A DNA stretch of 9,120 bases from Methanomassiliicoccales archaeon (GCA_027365715.1 DAHXLZ010000327.1:1-9120), one strand, 5' to 3'. Positions 1 through 6,259 are shown, counted from the stretch's first letter. Numbers and translations: made by a program. The notes: a model not told the origin generated them from the sequence alone.

Positions 1-83
1 GCGAAAAAGACTGTGTGTACTGCATGGCCTGCGTTCCGGTTTGCCCGACAAACGCCATAAAAATCACTGAAGGCGTAATTTAG
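1..83 (+). CDS. C-terminal end of a 4Fe-4S ferredoxin-type protein (partial)
   Basis: This is the last 26 codons of a gene that starts before the window; the reading frame begins at base 3 and ends at TAG 81-83. The residues contain CVYCMACVPVCP, the C-x2-C-x2-C-x3-C-P signature that binds a 4Fe-4S cluster, followed by the usual TNAIKI segment and a short tail. In this family the four cysteines carry an electron-transfer cluster. The protein may be a small ferredoxin with one or two clusters, or the iron-sulfur end of a larger oxidoreductase subunit; the missing N-terminus prevents a choice. The cluster signature is clear, while the size and partner are unknown. Confidence 0.85.
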   Translation, partial: EKDCVYCMACVPVCPTNAIKITEGVI

Positions 84-495
84 CGGCGGAGCAAAAACAC
101 AAAACTCCCTGAGTGGGCTGCCGTAGCGGAAAATAGCCAGAAGGGTTCGTGGGACAGCTTCGGCGTGAGAAATTCGGTGGCAGAACTGATTATGTTTCCC
201 GCCAGTTTGATGAATATTGCCGATCTTCCACGAACAGGGTGCGCGGCAAGGTCTGATGAACGGATGAACATGAATGTGCGCTCCAGAAACAGCACCCGGC
301 TGGTTTCAGCATACAGAACTTCGGATGTGGCAATGTCGAACCGGAATCCTGCGGTATATGCAGCAGCGACTGCACGGCTACCGAATGTTCCAGCATCATG
401 CAGACTAAATTGTCTTCGCCCTCTTGTAAGCAGTTACATTTCTATTTTAATATCAGTGTGCATTTTCAACGTTGCAGCCCGCAGCTCGTCTCCGA
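84..495. other. unassigned stretch, open on both strands
   Basis: No recognisable gene was found here. A forward ATG-started frame runs from 165 to 542 but overlaps the end of the leftward membrane protein. Its product is rich in Arg, Ser and Asn without a recognisable domain, as shadow frames often are. A leftward frame is open from 433 down to a TAA at 80-82; part of it reads as plausible alternating hydrophobic and polar segments, but its first ATG is at 295 and it overlaps the ferredoxin stop. Neither is persuasive. The stretch could be an eroded gene or plain intergenic DNA. No oligo-T terminator was seen for either flanking gene. Confidence 0.35.
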
Positions 496-1047
496 TCAGC
501 TCGTCATTGCAGCTACCTCGGACTGTATCAACGACTTCATAGTTGAGGCCGATATGTAGCCGGACACGAGCGAAGAATGCTGACTGTATATTACCGCGAA
601 GATGTAGTCACCTAGCTTCCCGTACGCGATGCCCGAATGGCCGAGAATGTCGAGCACCACAATGCTCGCACCTCTGTATGTCATGTTCTGCATACTGCCG
701 CCGGAAATCTTGAGAAGAGGGCTGAACAGCGTGGTGAGGTTGAGAAACTCTTTGTTTGAGAAACTTGTGTTCTTGAATTGTATGACAGCGAACTGCAGAC
801 TGCCCGCAGTGTTATTGAAGTACCTGCTTTCCGCCTTCACTCCGCCCGGAGGAGAGCCGGCACTGGAGGCGGAGATGCTGATTACGCTTGATGCGGTGTA
901 GTTGCTGGCTCCAGTGGCGCTGTCCACCTGTGATGTCGATGGAAATCCGAAATGAGGCGCTGTGAACAAAGGCATAACAAAGATGAAAACGACCGCTGCC
1001 ACAACTATCAGTGCGATGATGCCTCCAAGGACATGAGCAACCTTCAT
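496..1047 (-). CDS. membrane-anchored extracytoplasmic protein of unknown function
   Basis: The product is 183 residues. Residues about 7-27 form one strongly hydrophobic segment (HVLGGIIALIVVAAVVFIFV region) with a short N-terminus carrying a lysine, so it is either a single-pass anchor or an uncleaved signal. The rest is Ser/Thr/Asn-rich and probably lies outside the cell. Five N-x-S/T sequons occur at N50, N78, N93, N103 and N121, so the protein could be N-glycosylated; this is inferred. Residues 85-155 alternate beta-like segments and look folded. The ATG at 1047 is the only good start, because an in-frame stop lies four codons upstream; a GAGG element precedes it. I do not recognise the family. 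It stands alone on its strand, far from the next leftward gene. A lipoprotein is unlikely because there is no cysteine lipobox. Confidence 0.7.
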   Translation of the reverse strand: MKVAHVLGGIIALIVVAAVVFIFVMPLFTAPHFGFPSTSQVDSATGASNYTASSVISISASSAGSPPGGVKAESRYFNNTAGSLQFAVIQFKNTSFSNKEFLNLTTLFSPLLKISGGSMQNMTYRGASIVVLDILGHSGIAYGKLGDYIFAVIYSQHSSLVSGYISASTMKSLIQSEVAAMTS

Positions 1048-1129
1048 GGCCCATCCTCACAGGGTTACGGTTTATGTTGCTTTCCGTCAATTTATCAGTT
1101 CTGCAGATTTGTTCCTCAGCTATTCGCCG

Positions 1130-1136
1130 TTATAAT
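1130..1136 (-). promoter_or_regulatory. TATA-like box upstream of the leftward membrane protein
   Basis: On the minus strand the sequence reads ATTATAAC, a fair archaeal TATA element. Transcription would start near 1106, leaving a leader of about 59 bases. A weaker alternative, GATAAATT at 1089-1096, would give a leader of about 20 bases. Which one is used cannot be decided from the sequence. Confidence 0.35.
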
Positions 1137-1145
1137 GGCCTGCCG

Positions 1146-1176
1146 CACTGACATTTCAATTCAATTTCTGTCAGTG
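1146..1176. repeat. 8-bp perfect inverted repeat with 15-base spacer
   Basis: CACTGACA at 1146-1153 is matched by TGTCAGTG at 1169-1176, a perfect inverted repeat. The A/T-rich spacer TTTCAATTCAATTTC is nearly two-fold repetitive. It lies 9 bases upstream of the minus-strand TATA-like box at 1130-1136, where an archaeal activator or repressor site would be expected. Use as an operator is inferred; an RNA hairpin with a large loop is the alternative. Confidence 0.4.
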
Positions 1177-1261
1177 AGGCCTCCGCCAGAACTCCTCAGG
1201 ATTTGGCAAGGCAATCACTGCCTAAGATGGTCATATCGGGGTCCTGACATGCGAGACCGCA

Positions 1262-1291
1262 TTAACAAGTGCCACTGCATGGTTAACAAGT
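1262..1291 (+). repeat. 9-bp direct repeat, TTAACAAGT, spaced 21 bp
   Basis: TTAACAAGT occurs at 1262-1270 and again at 1283-1291. The period of 21 bases is two helical turns, so both copies would face the same side of the DNA. The region has no gene. It may be a tandem protein-binding site, but two copies of a 9-mer can also arise by chance. Confidence 0.3.
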
Positions 1292-1501
1292 TCGATCTTC
1301 ACTGCAACCGGATAGCGAGCTATTTTCGGGTATGAATTCCTGTTTCTGCAATGGTTTATTTTTAAGTAAAAAATCCGTTGCAGTCATCGCACTGATATCT
1401 GTTAATCCAGCATCCATTCTGTTTCACCGGAAACGAATACATCCATGGCAGTGAGCATACAGAGGCTCCAGGTATCGGATGCTCACACTTCAATGAGACA
1501 G

Positions 1502-1507
1502 AAAAAA
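1502..1507 (-). terminator. oligo-T terminator of the methyltransferase gene
   Basis: Six consecutive A on the plus strand give a T6 run on the coding strand, about 30 bases past the methyltransferase stop codon. Archaeal RNA polymerase terminates at such runs without needing a hairpin. The position fits well. Confidence 0.5.
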
Positions 1508-1535
1508 TTGTGAGAGAATCGACAGGGTGCGGCTA

Positions 1536-2219
1536 CTACGCAGAGAGTATCGCCCAGCGCAGCCCGACATCGGATCCGTATTCAATGTGTGCGAAGGATG
1601 AAAACAGTTGCCCCCATTCTGCATCTGTTATCTGACTGACGCCCTCAACTGAAATTCGCGATACCCTGATGTATGCCAATCCTCCGGGCCTGAGTATCCT
1701 ACCGATTTCACGGACCACCAAATCCCTTCTGTTCGTGCAGCAGAGCACATTGTTGCATAGCACAAAATCGACAGTTCCCGATTCAATGAAACTGAGGTCA
1801 TGCGCGGCAGATGTGTGCATCCTGACTCTTTTCCTGGATGCCACACCGAGGTTTGCCAGTGTCTTTCCTGTCATTTCCGGATTCAAATCCGTTGCATAGA
1901 CTATACCGCCGGTGCCCACAAGCTCCGACAAAAGTGAGGTGTAGTTGCCGTTCCCGCATCCGATATCGGCGATCGTGTAACCTTCATGGACATGCGCTCG
2001 CATGACTTTCTCTGTTTCGGACGAGATGCGACGCTGATAACCGTCAGCGCAATCAGAACAGCAGAAATAATGATCCATTCCTTCGATGTGGCTGATGAAT
2101 GCATCCTTCCCTTTGAATCTGCATCCGCATCCGTCTTCGCATTCGAAATCCTTCTCCGGCCTGAAGGCATTATTCGATGAGCTGTCATCACCTGAGACCG
2201 GTTTCCTGCGCTCTTCCAT
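1536..2219 (-). CDS. TRASH-type metal-binding module fused to a class I SAM-dependent methyltransferase
   Basis: The chosen start gives 227 residues. The N-terminal module (about 25-64) has C27, C31, C33, H44, H50, C53, C54 and C57. C33-x19-C53-x3-C57 with the aromatic YFCC stretch fits the TRASH metal-sensing signature C-x19-22-C-x3-C. The rest is a Rossmann methyltransferase: motif I IADIGCGNG at 83-91, the acidic D111 ending strand 2 (YATDLN), a post-motif segment around FVLCNNVLCC at 152-161, and REIGRILRPGG at 170-180, as in UbiE/Methyltransf_11 proteins. The substrate is unknown; extra cysteines C155, C160 and C161 near the active side could suggest a metal or metalloid link, but that is speculative. 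A longer version from ATG 2279 adds 20 residues; the shorter start is preferred because AGGTGAT precedes ATG 2219 by four bases and the TATA box predicts a transcript start inside the longer form. Confidence 0.8.
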   Translation of the reverse strand: MEERRKPVSGDDSSSNNAFRPEKDFECEDGCGCRFKGKDAFISHIEGMDHYFCCSDCADGYQRRISSETEKVMRAHVHEGYTIADIGCGNGNYTSLLSELVGTGGIVYATDLNPEMTGKTLANLGVASRKRVRMHTSAAHDLSFIESGTVDFVLCNNVLCCTNRRDLVVREIGRILRPGGLAYIRVSRISVEGVSQITDAEWGQLFSSFAHIEYGSDVGLRWAILSA

Positions 2220-2223
2220 ATCA

Positions 2224-2230
2224 ATCACCT
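2224..2230 (-). promoter_or_regulatory. Shine-Dalgarno site that decides the methyltransferase start
   Basis: The minus strand reads AGGTGAT, then TGAT, then ATG at 2219. AGGTGAT matches seven bases of the archaeal consensus GGAGGTGAT, complementary to the 16S rRNA 3' end. No comparable site precedes the ATG at 2279. Confidence 0.6.
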
Positions 2231-2293
2231 GCAAGGCTCCTGAATGTTTCCGGGAGAGAAATTCAGGAACGTACTCCATTCAACTTTATGGAC

Positions 2294-2301
2294 TATTTAT
2301 A
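2294..2301 (-). promoter_or_regulatory. TATA box of the methyltransferase gene
   Basis: The minus strand reads TATAAATA, an excellent archaeal TATA box. With the usual distance of about 26 bases, transcription starts near 2271. That is downstream of the ATG at 2279 and about 50 bases upstream of the ATG at 2219. Confidence 0.6.
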
Positions 2302-2347
2302 TTACGTTTTGGCAGGAAGACATCACAAGATTGGTCTGAAGCACAAA

Positions 2348-2358
2348 ATCTGTCAGAT
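2348..2358. repeat. 11-bp dyad ATCTGTCAGAT between divergent promoters
   Basis: ATCTG-T-CAGAT is a perfect inverted repeat around one base. It lies directly against the upstream edge of the rightward TATA box at 2362-2369, over the expected BRE position, and about 50 bases from the leftward TATA box. Binding there could block or assist TFB. The 8-mer TCTGTCAG in it also occurs in the 1146-1176 inverted repeat, but also once inside the epimerase gene, so the link is weak. Confidence 0.35.
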
Positions 2359-2361
2359 ATG

Positions 2362-2369
2362 TTATAAAG
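2362..2369 (+). promoter_or_regulatory. TATA box of the CBS-domain gene
   Basis: TTATAAAG on the plus strand predicts a transcript start near 2392 and a leader of about 34-43 bases, depending on the start codon used. Confidence 0.5.
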
Positions 2370-2425
2370 AGGAATTCGCCTTTTGGGTTCTGTGACGAAC
2401 GTCAGTATGACGCGGAACGGAAGCG

Positions 2426-2962
2426 GTGACTGAATTGAAACTGAAAGACATAATGAGTACAGAGCTGATAACAATAGGAGAAGATGAATCTGTTTTCGCA
2501 GCTGTCAGGAAGATGCTGGACAACAAGATTTTCGGACTCGTTGTGATAAACAGCGAAGGGGTTCCGAGCGGCCTGCTCAGCGAAAGGAGCCTTGTCAAGC
2601 GTTTCATTCTCAGGAACAGGAAACCCGAGGAGGTGCCGGTAAAAGTCGTGATGAGAAGGCCGGTGCCCTCGGTGCCGGTTTCGCTTCCTCTAAGCAAGGT
2701 TGCGGAGTATCTCGTCCAGAACGGGCTGGAGAGGACGACCGTCACTGACGGCGGCAAAATAGTCGGGTATGTCACGCTGACCGACATGTCGAGGTATCTT
2801 TCAAGGCAGAAAATATGGGATGTGCTGAAGTCTCACAGGACTTCCGACTTTATTTATTTCTGCCCGAAATGCGGGACAGGACACCTGAACCCCGTATACG
2901 GGGAACATGGCGACATAAAAGTGTTTTCATGCGACAATGTACAATGCAATTACCAGGAGTGA
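2426..2962 (+). CDS. two-CBS-domain protein with C-terminal zinc ribbon
   Basis: The product is up to 178 residues. Two CBS repeats are visible: about 6-62 (LKDIMSTELITI to LLSERSLVKRF) and about 71-127 (VKVVMRRPVPSV to GYVTLTDMSRYL). Paired CBS repeats form a Bateman module that commonly binds adenine nucleotides and senses energy state. The tail carries C146-x2-C149-x19-C169-x4-C174, a zinc ribbon, as seen in many archaeal stand-alone CBS proteins. No catalytic domain is attached, so a sensor or regulator acting in the cytoplasm is likely; the partner is unknown. The listed start is GTG at 2426. A TTG at 2435 is a serious alternative: GGTGA at 2425-2429 would be its ribosome-binding site five bases upstream, and the protein would begin at LKLKDIM, the usual CBS protein start. 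The gene is divergent from the TRASH-methyltransferase. Confidence 0.9.
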   Translation: MTELKLKDIMSTELITIGEDESVFAAVRKMLDNKIFGLVVINSEGVPSGLLSERSLVKRFILRNRKPEEVPVKVVMRRPVPSVPVSLPLSKVAEYLVQNGLERTTVTDGGKIVGYVTLTDMSRYLSRQKIWDVLKSHRTSDFIYFCPKCGTGHLNPVYGEHGDIKVFSCDNVQCNYQE

Positions 2963-3415
2963 GAGGGCAGTCACATAGCATAGAGCCGATTCGCCTTAAC
3001 TGTCCCCTGCATTTTGTTAGAATCGGAAATAACACCGGAGAAAGTGCGTATCACCCGCGTAATCTATTGAATTTGTAAACCGGCGAACGGGCTGAACCGT
3101 TTCACCATTCAGTCGCGTCCGTTTGAGCGATACGCCTGTCGTTGCAGATTCCATAGGTCAGGAACCCGTTTCTTGCACTTTCCTTAGAGTTTAGAATATA
3201 TTTCCATGCCTAATAAGCTCAGCGCTGTAATGCAGTCTCTTGAATAACACTCCTTCCGGTGAGACCAGTAATAATAGCTTACCATCATCCATGCTGCGGC
3301 GATTGGCTCTGATTCGCAGTGTGAACCATCATTAAAACAGGCATCGACACCCATAAAGGCGTCTTCTGCGAACGTACTAAATAGTTTCTCACATTAAAAT
3401 TTACCTATTGCCGGG

Positions 3416-3601
3416 ATGTCACCACACAGTATCTACGGTACTGCCAACGAGATGCTATGCCGGAAAATGATGAGGAAAAATGAGGAAAAGTCTGCAAGGT
3501 CTACGATAAAGTCCGGCATCGCACAACACTTCATCGACTTTGAAAAGCATGTGCAATATATAGGCAACAGCGCATCTGCTCAAATATCCATATCAGCTTA
3601 A
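3416..3601 (+). CDS. small hypothetical ORF, 61 codons, doubtful
   Basis: An ATG-started frame ends at TAA 3599-3601. The product is basic in its first half (KMMRKNEEKSARSTIK) and has no recognisable domain, signal peptide or membrane segment. Codons such as AAG, AGG and ATA resemble those of its neighbours. An A/T-rich block at 3375-3383 could serve as a TATA box giving a leader of about 10 bases; no Shine-Dalgarno sequence is present. It may be a real small protein, a remnant of a larger gene, or chance. It lies in an otherwise empty gap. Confidence 0.25.
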   Translation: MSPHSIYGTANEMLCRKMMRKNEEKSARSTIKSGIAQHFIDFEKHVQYIGNSASAQISISA

Positions 3602-3678
3602 GGGGATCCTATAGAACTTGTGAAGCATAACAGATTAAACCAACATCTGATTAATGATCAATCCTCGCTGATCACAGT

Positions 3679-3683
3679 GGTGA
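3679..3683 (+). promoter_or_regulatory. ribosome-binding site of the GT2-like gene
   Basis: GGTGA lies nine bases ahead of the ATG at 3693 and matches the core of the archaeal Shine-Dalgarno consensus. It supports this start over later ATG codons. Confidence 0.45.
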
Positions 3684-3692
3684 AACGCAACG

Positions 3693-4694
3693 ATGGGACG
3701 TAGCAATGTATGCTCTAAGACGCGAACGGATAACAAACCAGAGGATACGGACATTTATGATGCCAGAAACTATCTCTACTTGTCAGAAAGAAAGCAAGAT
3801 CTTCTGAGATTCTACGATTCTTTCGCGTCTGCTTCGGATCTTGTTGCGTGGATGCGTAACAGACCAAGGGGCGAGTCGAATATTCTGCGTGTAAGCGGCG
3901 AGAATGATGACATTGTGGTGGTGATTCCGACAATGTCGGTAAATAACAATTTCGCGAAAACGTGTTTGAAGATCTTCAAAGGTTTTGAGCTTATTTTTGT
4001 GGAAAGCGGAGTCGGTAACAGATATTTCAATTTCGCGCATAATTGCAATGTTGGTTTCAGGTATGTATTGGACAATCTAAACCCTTCATGGATTGTATAT
4101 TCAAACGACGATATGTATTCTATCGATTCGCCCAAAACGCTGGAAAATGAGCTTGGCAATATCAGGGGCGAACCTTCGATCGTATTTGCCGGATTGAACT
4201 CTCATTATCATTCTTATGTGAGCCGATTTCTCCAGCCCTCTTACGCGCATTACTTAATGTCTAGGATAATAGGCGGTTCAATGCGGGTCAGTGTTGACTT
4301 ACAAAGGAAATTTGGCATAGATTACCTGCCGGTTTGGGATGGGAAGGTTGATCTTAAGACAAAATTATCCAGAAAAATTCTTCAGAGAAAGATCGCAAGC
4401 GTTATCAATTCCGGAAGTTTCGGGATTTTCAATTATGGTTATGTAAGGAAAGTTTCCGGGAACGTGTATGATGATACATTTATCACAGGTCTTGAAGACA
4501 TCGACCTGTCGATAAGAGCAGCGAAGGAGGGGATTGCATATTCTTTCATAAATTACCAAATTGGAGATCGTGTAGGCCAAAGCAGCCCGAGCGGAATTAG
4601 CAGATACCTGAAAAACATGGCAAACTATGCTTATCTGAATGCAAAACACCCTCTAAAATCAATCAGCGGATTGCAAATGTCATTCAATTCGTGA
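3693..4694 (+). CDS. divergent GT2-like (GT-A fold) glycosyltransferase
   Basis: The product is 333 residues. After a polar N-terminal extension of about 70 residues, the segment DDIVVVIPTMSVNN (72-85) looks like the first nucleotide-binding strand of a GT-A fold. SNDDM at 137-141 sits where the DXD metal and sugar-nucleotide motif belongs. DDTFITGLEDIDLSIRAA (260-277) is the acceptor-side ED motif of GT2 enzymes, with E268-D269 the likely catalytic pair. No membrane segment is evident, so it should act in the cytoplasm or at the inner membrane face, moving a sugar from a nucleotide donor. Donor and acceptor cannot be inferred. Its first half diverges from classical GT2 proteins, and the segment between about 165 and 235 is unusual. 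It stands alone, flanked by 730 and 385 bases without clear genes. Confidence 0.75.
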   Translation: MGRSNVCSKTRTDNKPEDTDIYDARNYLYLSERKQDLLRFYDSFASASDLVAWMRNRPRGESNILRVSGENDDIVVVIPTMSVNNNFAKTCLKIFKGFELIFVESGVGNRYFNFAHNCNVGFRYVLDNLNPSWIVYSNDDMYSIDSPKTLENELGNIRGEPSIVFAGLNSHYHSYVSRFLQPSYAHYLMSRIIGGSMRVSVDLQRKFGIDYLPVWDGKVDLKTKLSRKILQRKIASVINSGSFGIFNYGYVRKVSGNVYDDTFITGLEDIDLSIRAAKEGIAYSFINYQIGDRVGQSSPSGISRYLKNMANYAYLNAKHPLKSISGLQMSFNS

Positions 4695-5079
4695 TTCGCT
4701 GACCTGTTTGTCATATGTGGAACCGACAACCATATCCCCGGCTCCATGTCTGTCCGTGAATGGAATGGATTATAATGTTGGGCAATTGGTGACCTCGATG
4801 CCTAGAACTGTGTTCATGATGGTCGATGTGTGAACAAACTTGACATGAGAAAGCTCTTCCGCGGCTCAACGCCAGACAGCCATCCGGCACTCCTGTCGAG
4901 TCCCGCTTTGTATTTACAGTCTGATCACGGATTCAAACATTACGCGAACACATGATTGAGAACTGCGATTTTCCCAAGTGCTACAAGGAGTCGGGTTCTT
5001 CTCAGTCACAGCACATCCATTTAGTATTTTGATGAAATCTGTCGTGCGGCTTCATTGTGATTGCATGTCCCGTGCTCAT
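4695..5079. other. 385-base gap between convergent glycosyltransferase genes
   Basis: The stretch lies between two stop codons and so needs no promoter. It nevertheless contains a TATA-like TTATAATG at 4770-4777, followed by an 11-codon ATG frame at 4798. Two stretches in one forward frame, about 4706-4773 and 4830-4955, are open and separated by stops. This could be the remains of a broken gene, but no family is recognisable. No oligo-T terminator is obvious for either flanking gene. Confidence 0.4.
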
Positions 5080-6237
5080 TCAGGAAATACCTGTAACTCT
5101 GTCATATATCTCGACATACCTTTTTGCCGTGCTGACACAATTATAATTCCTTATCACATGTTCTCTACCATTCCTGCCAATGTCTTTTAGACGCGCAGGA
5201 TCAGAAATTGCATCCACCAATACTTCACAAATGGAAGCATCATTTCCTGCTGGAACGATAAAGCCGCAGTTCTCGGGGACCACCTCCCGGATTGACGGAT
5301 GATCTGAAGCTATTACCGGGACCTCCATACTCATGGCTTCCAGCAATGCATATCCCATCTGTTCTTCCCATTCAAATGTGGGAATGCTGGGCATGATGAG
5401 GAGATTGGAATTCCTTATGTATTTCGGTATCTCCGCATAGGGGACGGGACCGACGAAATTTACATGGTCATGTATTTCCATCCTGCGCGCAAAGTGTTCG
5501 AGATAGCTGAGGAAGTGTTTGTTTCCTGTTCCAATGTGGGTGTATGTGAAATTACGTGTGGTCTTGCTCAGATCTGCCAGTGCGCGAAGAGTGAATGATA
5601 TTCCCTTGAAATATTCGATCCTCGAGATTCCAAGAATGTTCAGAGCGTCTACAGGCGCCTTTTTCGCAAGCTTATCCGGTGCAAATTTTTCAGGATCTAT
5701 TCCGGGGTGGACGACTTCAATTCTATTTTCCGGGATACCATAGTATTTGAGCAATTTTCTCGATGTATCTGAAACAGGCAGGAACATACTGATCTCCTTG
5801 AAAACAGATTCCCTGAAACGCCTTCCTGGATACTTCGATTCCCACAACGGGTTAAACGGAATATTCTCCCATACAGTCATTACTGCAGGTAACCTTGTCT
5901 TAAGTGCCTGGTGGCAGAGTAAAAAACTTTCATCTACGAGGTGAAGCAGGTCGAATTCCCTGAGGCGGTCTATTCCCTTGAAGTAATAGCTGGAAATATC
6001 ACTCATGTGAATTCCGAAGAGAAATTCAACACCCCTTGAGAAGGCATTCCTGTTAATAACTCGGTTGAGGACATCCACCCCTCTGGCATTAATGCCTGTA
6101 ACCTGAAGGTCTGGCTGTATTGAATCGGAACGTTTTGATACGAAAAACAATGCGTCCACACCATTCTTTTTAATCTCTTGGAGAATGGGTTCTTCCCAGG
6201 GGGTGCCGGCGGATCCCCTCACGAAAGCTACTCGCAT
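5080..6237 (-). CDS. GT4-family glycosyltransferase (GT-B fold)
   Basis: The product is 385 residues, a normal length for the family. The N-terminal domain begins MRVAFVRGSAGT and includes FDLLHLVDES (95-104) and the VMTVWENIP segment (119-127). The hinge shows VVHPGIDPEKF (175-185), typical of GT4 enzymes. The C-terminal Rossmann domain starts near LNILGISRIEYFKG (199-212). The conserved E-x7-E element is E292 to E300 (EQMGYALLE), followed by AMSMEVPVIAS and IREVV, which bind the nucleotide-sugar donor. These enzymes retain the anomeric configuration and commonly extend cell-surface glycans. No membrane segment is seen; membrane association would be peripheral. ATG 6237 is the start; GGTGA lies only three bases upstream, and the TATA box predicts a start site next to the ATG, so the message may be leaderless. 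It is divergent from the GT4 gene at 6425. Confidence 0.92.
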   Translation of the reverse strand: MRVAFVRGSAGTPWEEPILQEIKKNGVDALFFVSKRSDSIQPDLQVTGINARGVDVLNRVINRNAFSRGVEFLFGIHMSDISSYYFKGIDRLREFDLLHLVDESFLLCHQALKTRLPAVMTVWENIPFNPLWESKYPGRRFRESVFKEISMFLPVSDTSRKLLKYYGIPENRIEVVHPGIDPEKFAPDKLAKKAPVDALNILGISRIEYFKGISFTLRALADLSKTTRNFTYTHIGTGNKHFLSYLEHFARRMEIHDHVNFVGPVPYAEIPKYIRNSNLLIMPSIPTFEWEEQMGYALLEAMSMEVPVIASDHPSIREVVPENCGFIVPAGNDASICEVLVDAISDPARLKDIGRNGREHVIRNYNCVSTAKRYVEIYDRVTGIS

Positions 6238-6259
6238 AAGTCACCCAATCATGTAGGAG

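Larger units (their letters stand above)
1048..1535. other. 488-base non-coding stretch between two leftward genes
   Basis: No credible reading frame is present; the forward frame through the left part is antisense to the membrane protein and ends near 1335 without domain character. The stretch holds the promoter region of the membrane protein, an inverted repeat at 1146-1176, a direct repeat at 1262-1291, an A/T-rich block at 1353-1373, and the probable terminator of the methyltransferase gene at 1502-1507. I saw no tRNA-like arms. Confidence 0.6.
2963..3692. other. 730-base gap without a convincing gene
   Basis: Frames on both strands are short and broken. The only ATG-started ORF of note is at 3416-3601 (listed separately). 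A small hairpin-capable element, AACGG/CCGTT with a six-base loop, lies at 3086-3101. A/T-rich TATA-like blocks occur near 3375-3383 and 3394-3402. The right end holds the upstream region of the glycosyltransferase at 3693, with a GATTAAACC block near 3632 and two TGATCA palindromes at 3655-3660 and 3669-3674. It may be decayed DNA at the edge of a sugar-gene island. No IS ends were identified. Confidence 0.5.

Noticed and set aside
952..1335. Forward open frame of 127 codons
   Set aside because: Its first part is antisense to the start of the membrane protein, the product is a Cys/His/Arg-rich mix without domain character, and no promoter or ribosome-binding site precedes it.
2362..2787. Leftward open frame of 141 codons across the CBS gene
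   Set aside because: It is a Ser/Thr/Leu-rich antisense frame over a clearly coding two-CBS protein, so it is a shadow.
3085..3102. Short hairpin AACGG/CCGTT as a terminator of the CBS gene
   Set aside because: The stem is only five pairs, lies about 120 bases past the stop and has no T run after it.
3140..3250. Leftward frame of about 36 codons resembling a gene fragment
   Set aside because: It has no start codon, is no longer than expected by chance and matches no family I know.
3655..3674. Two TGATCA palindromes ahead of the GT2-like gene
   Set aside because: Six-base palindromes are frequent by chance, and the 14-base spacing does not match helical turns well.
3812..4159. Leftward open frame of 115 codons inside the GT2-like gene
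   Set aside because: It is antisense to conserved glycosyltransferase motifs and has no recognisable domain.
4830..4955. Forward GTG-started frame of 41 codons in the gap between convergent genes
   Set aside because: There is no domain or ribosome-binding site, and stops surround it. It is mentioned only as possible gene remains.
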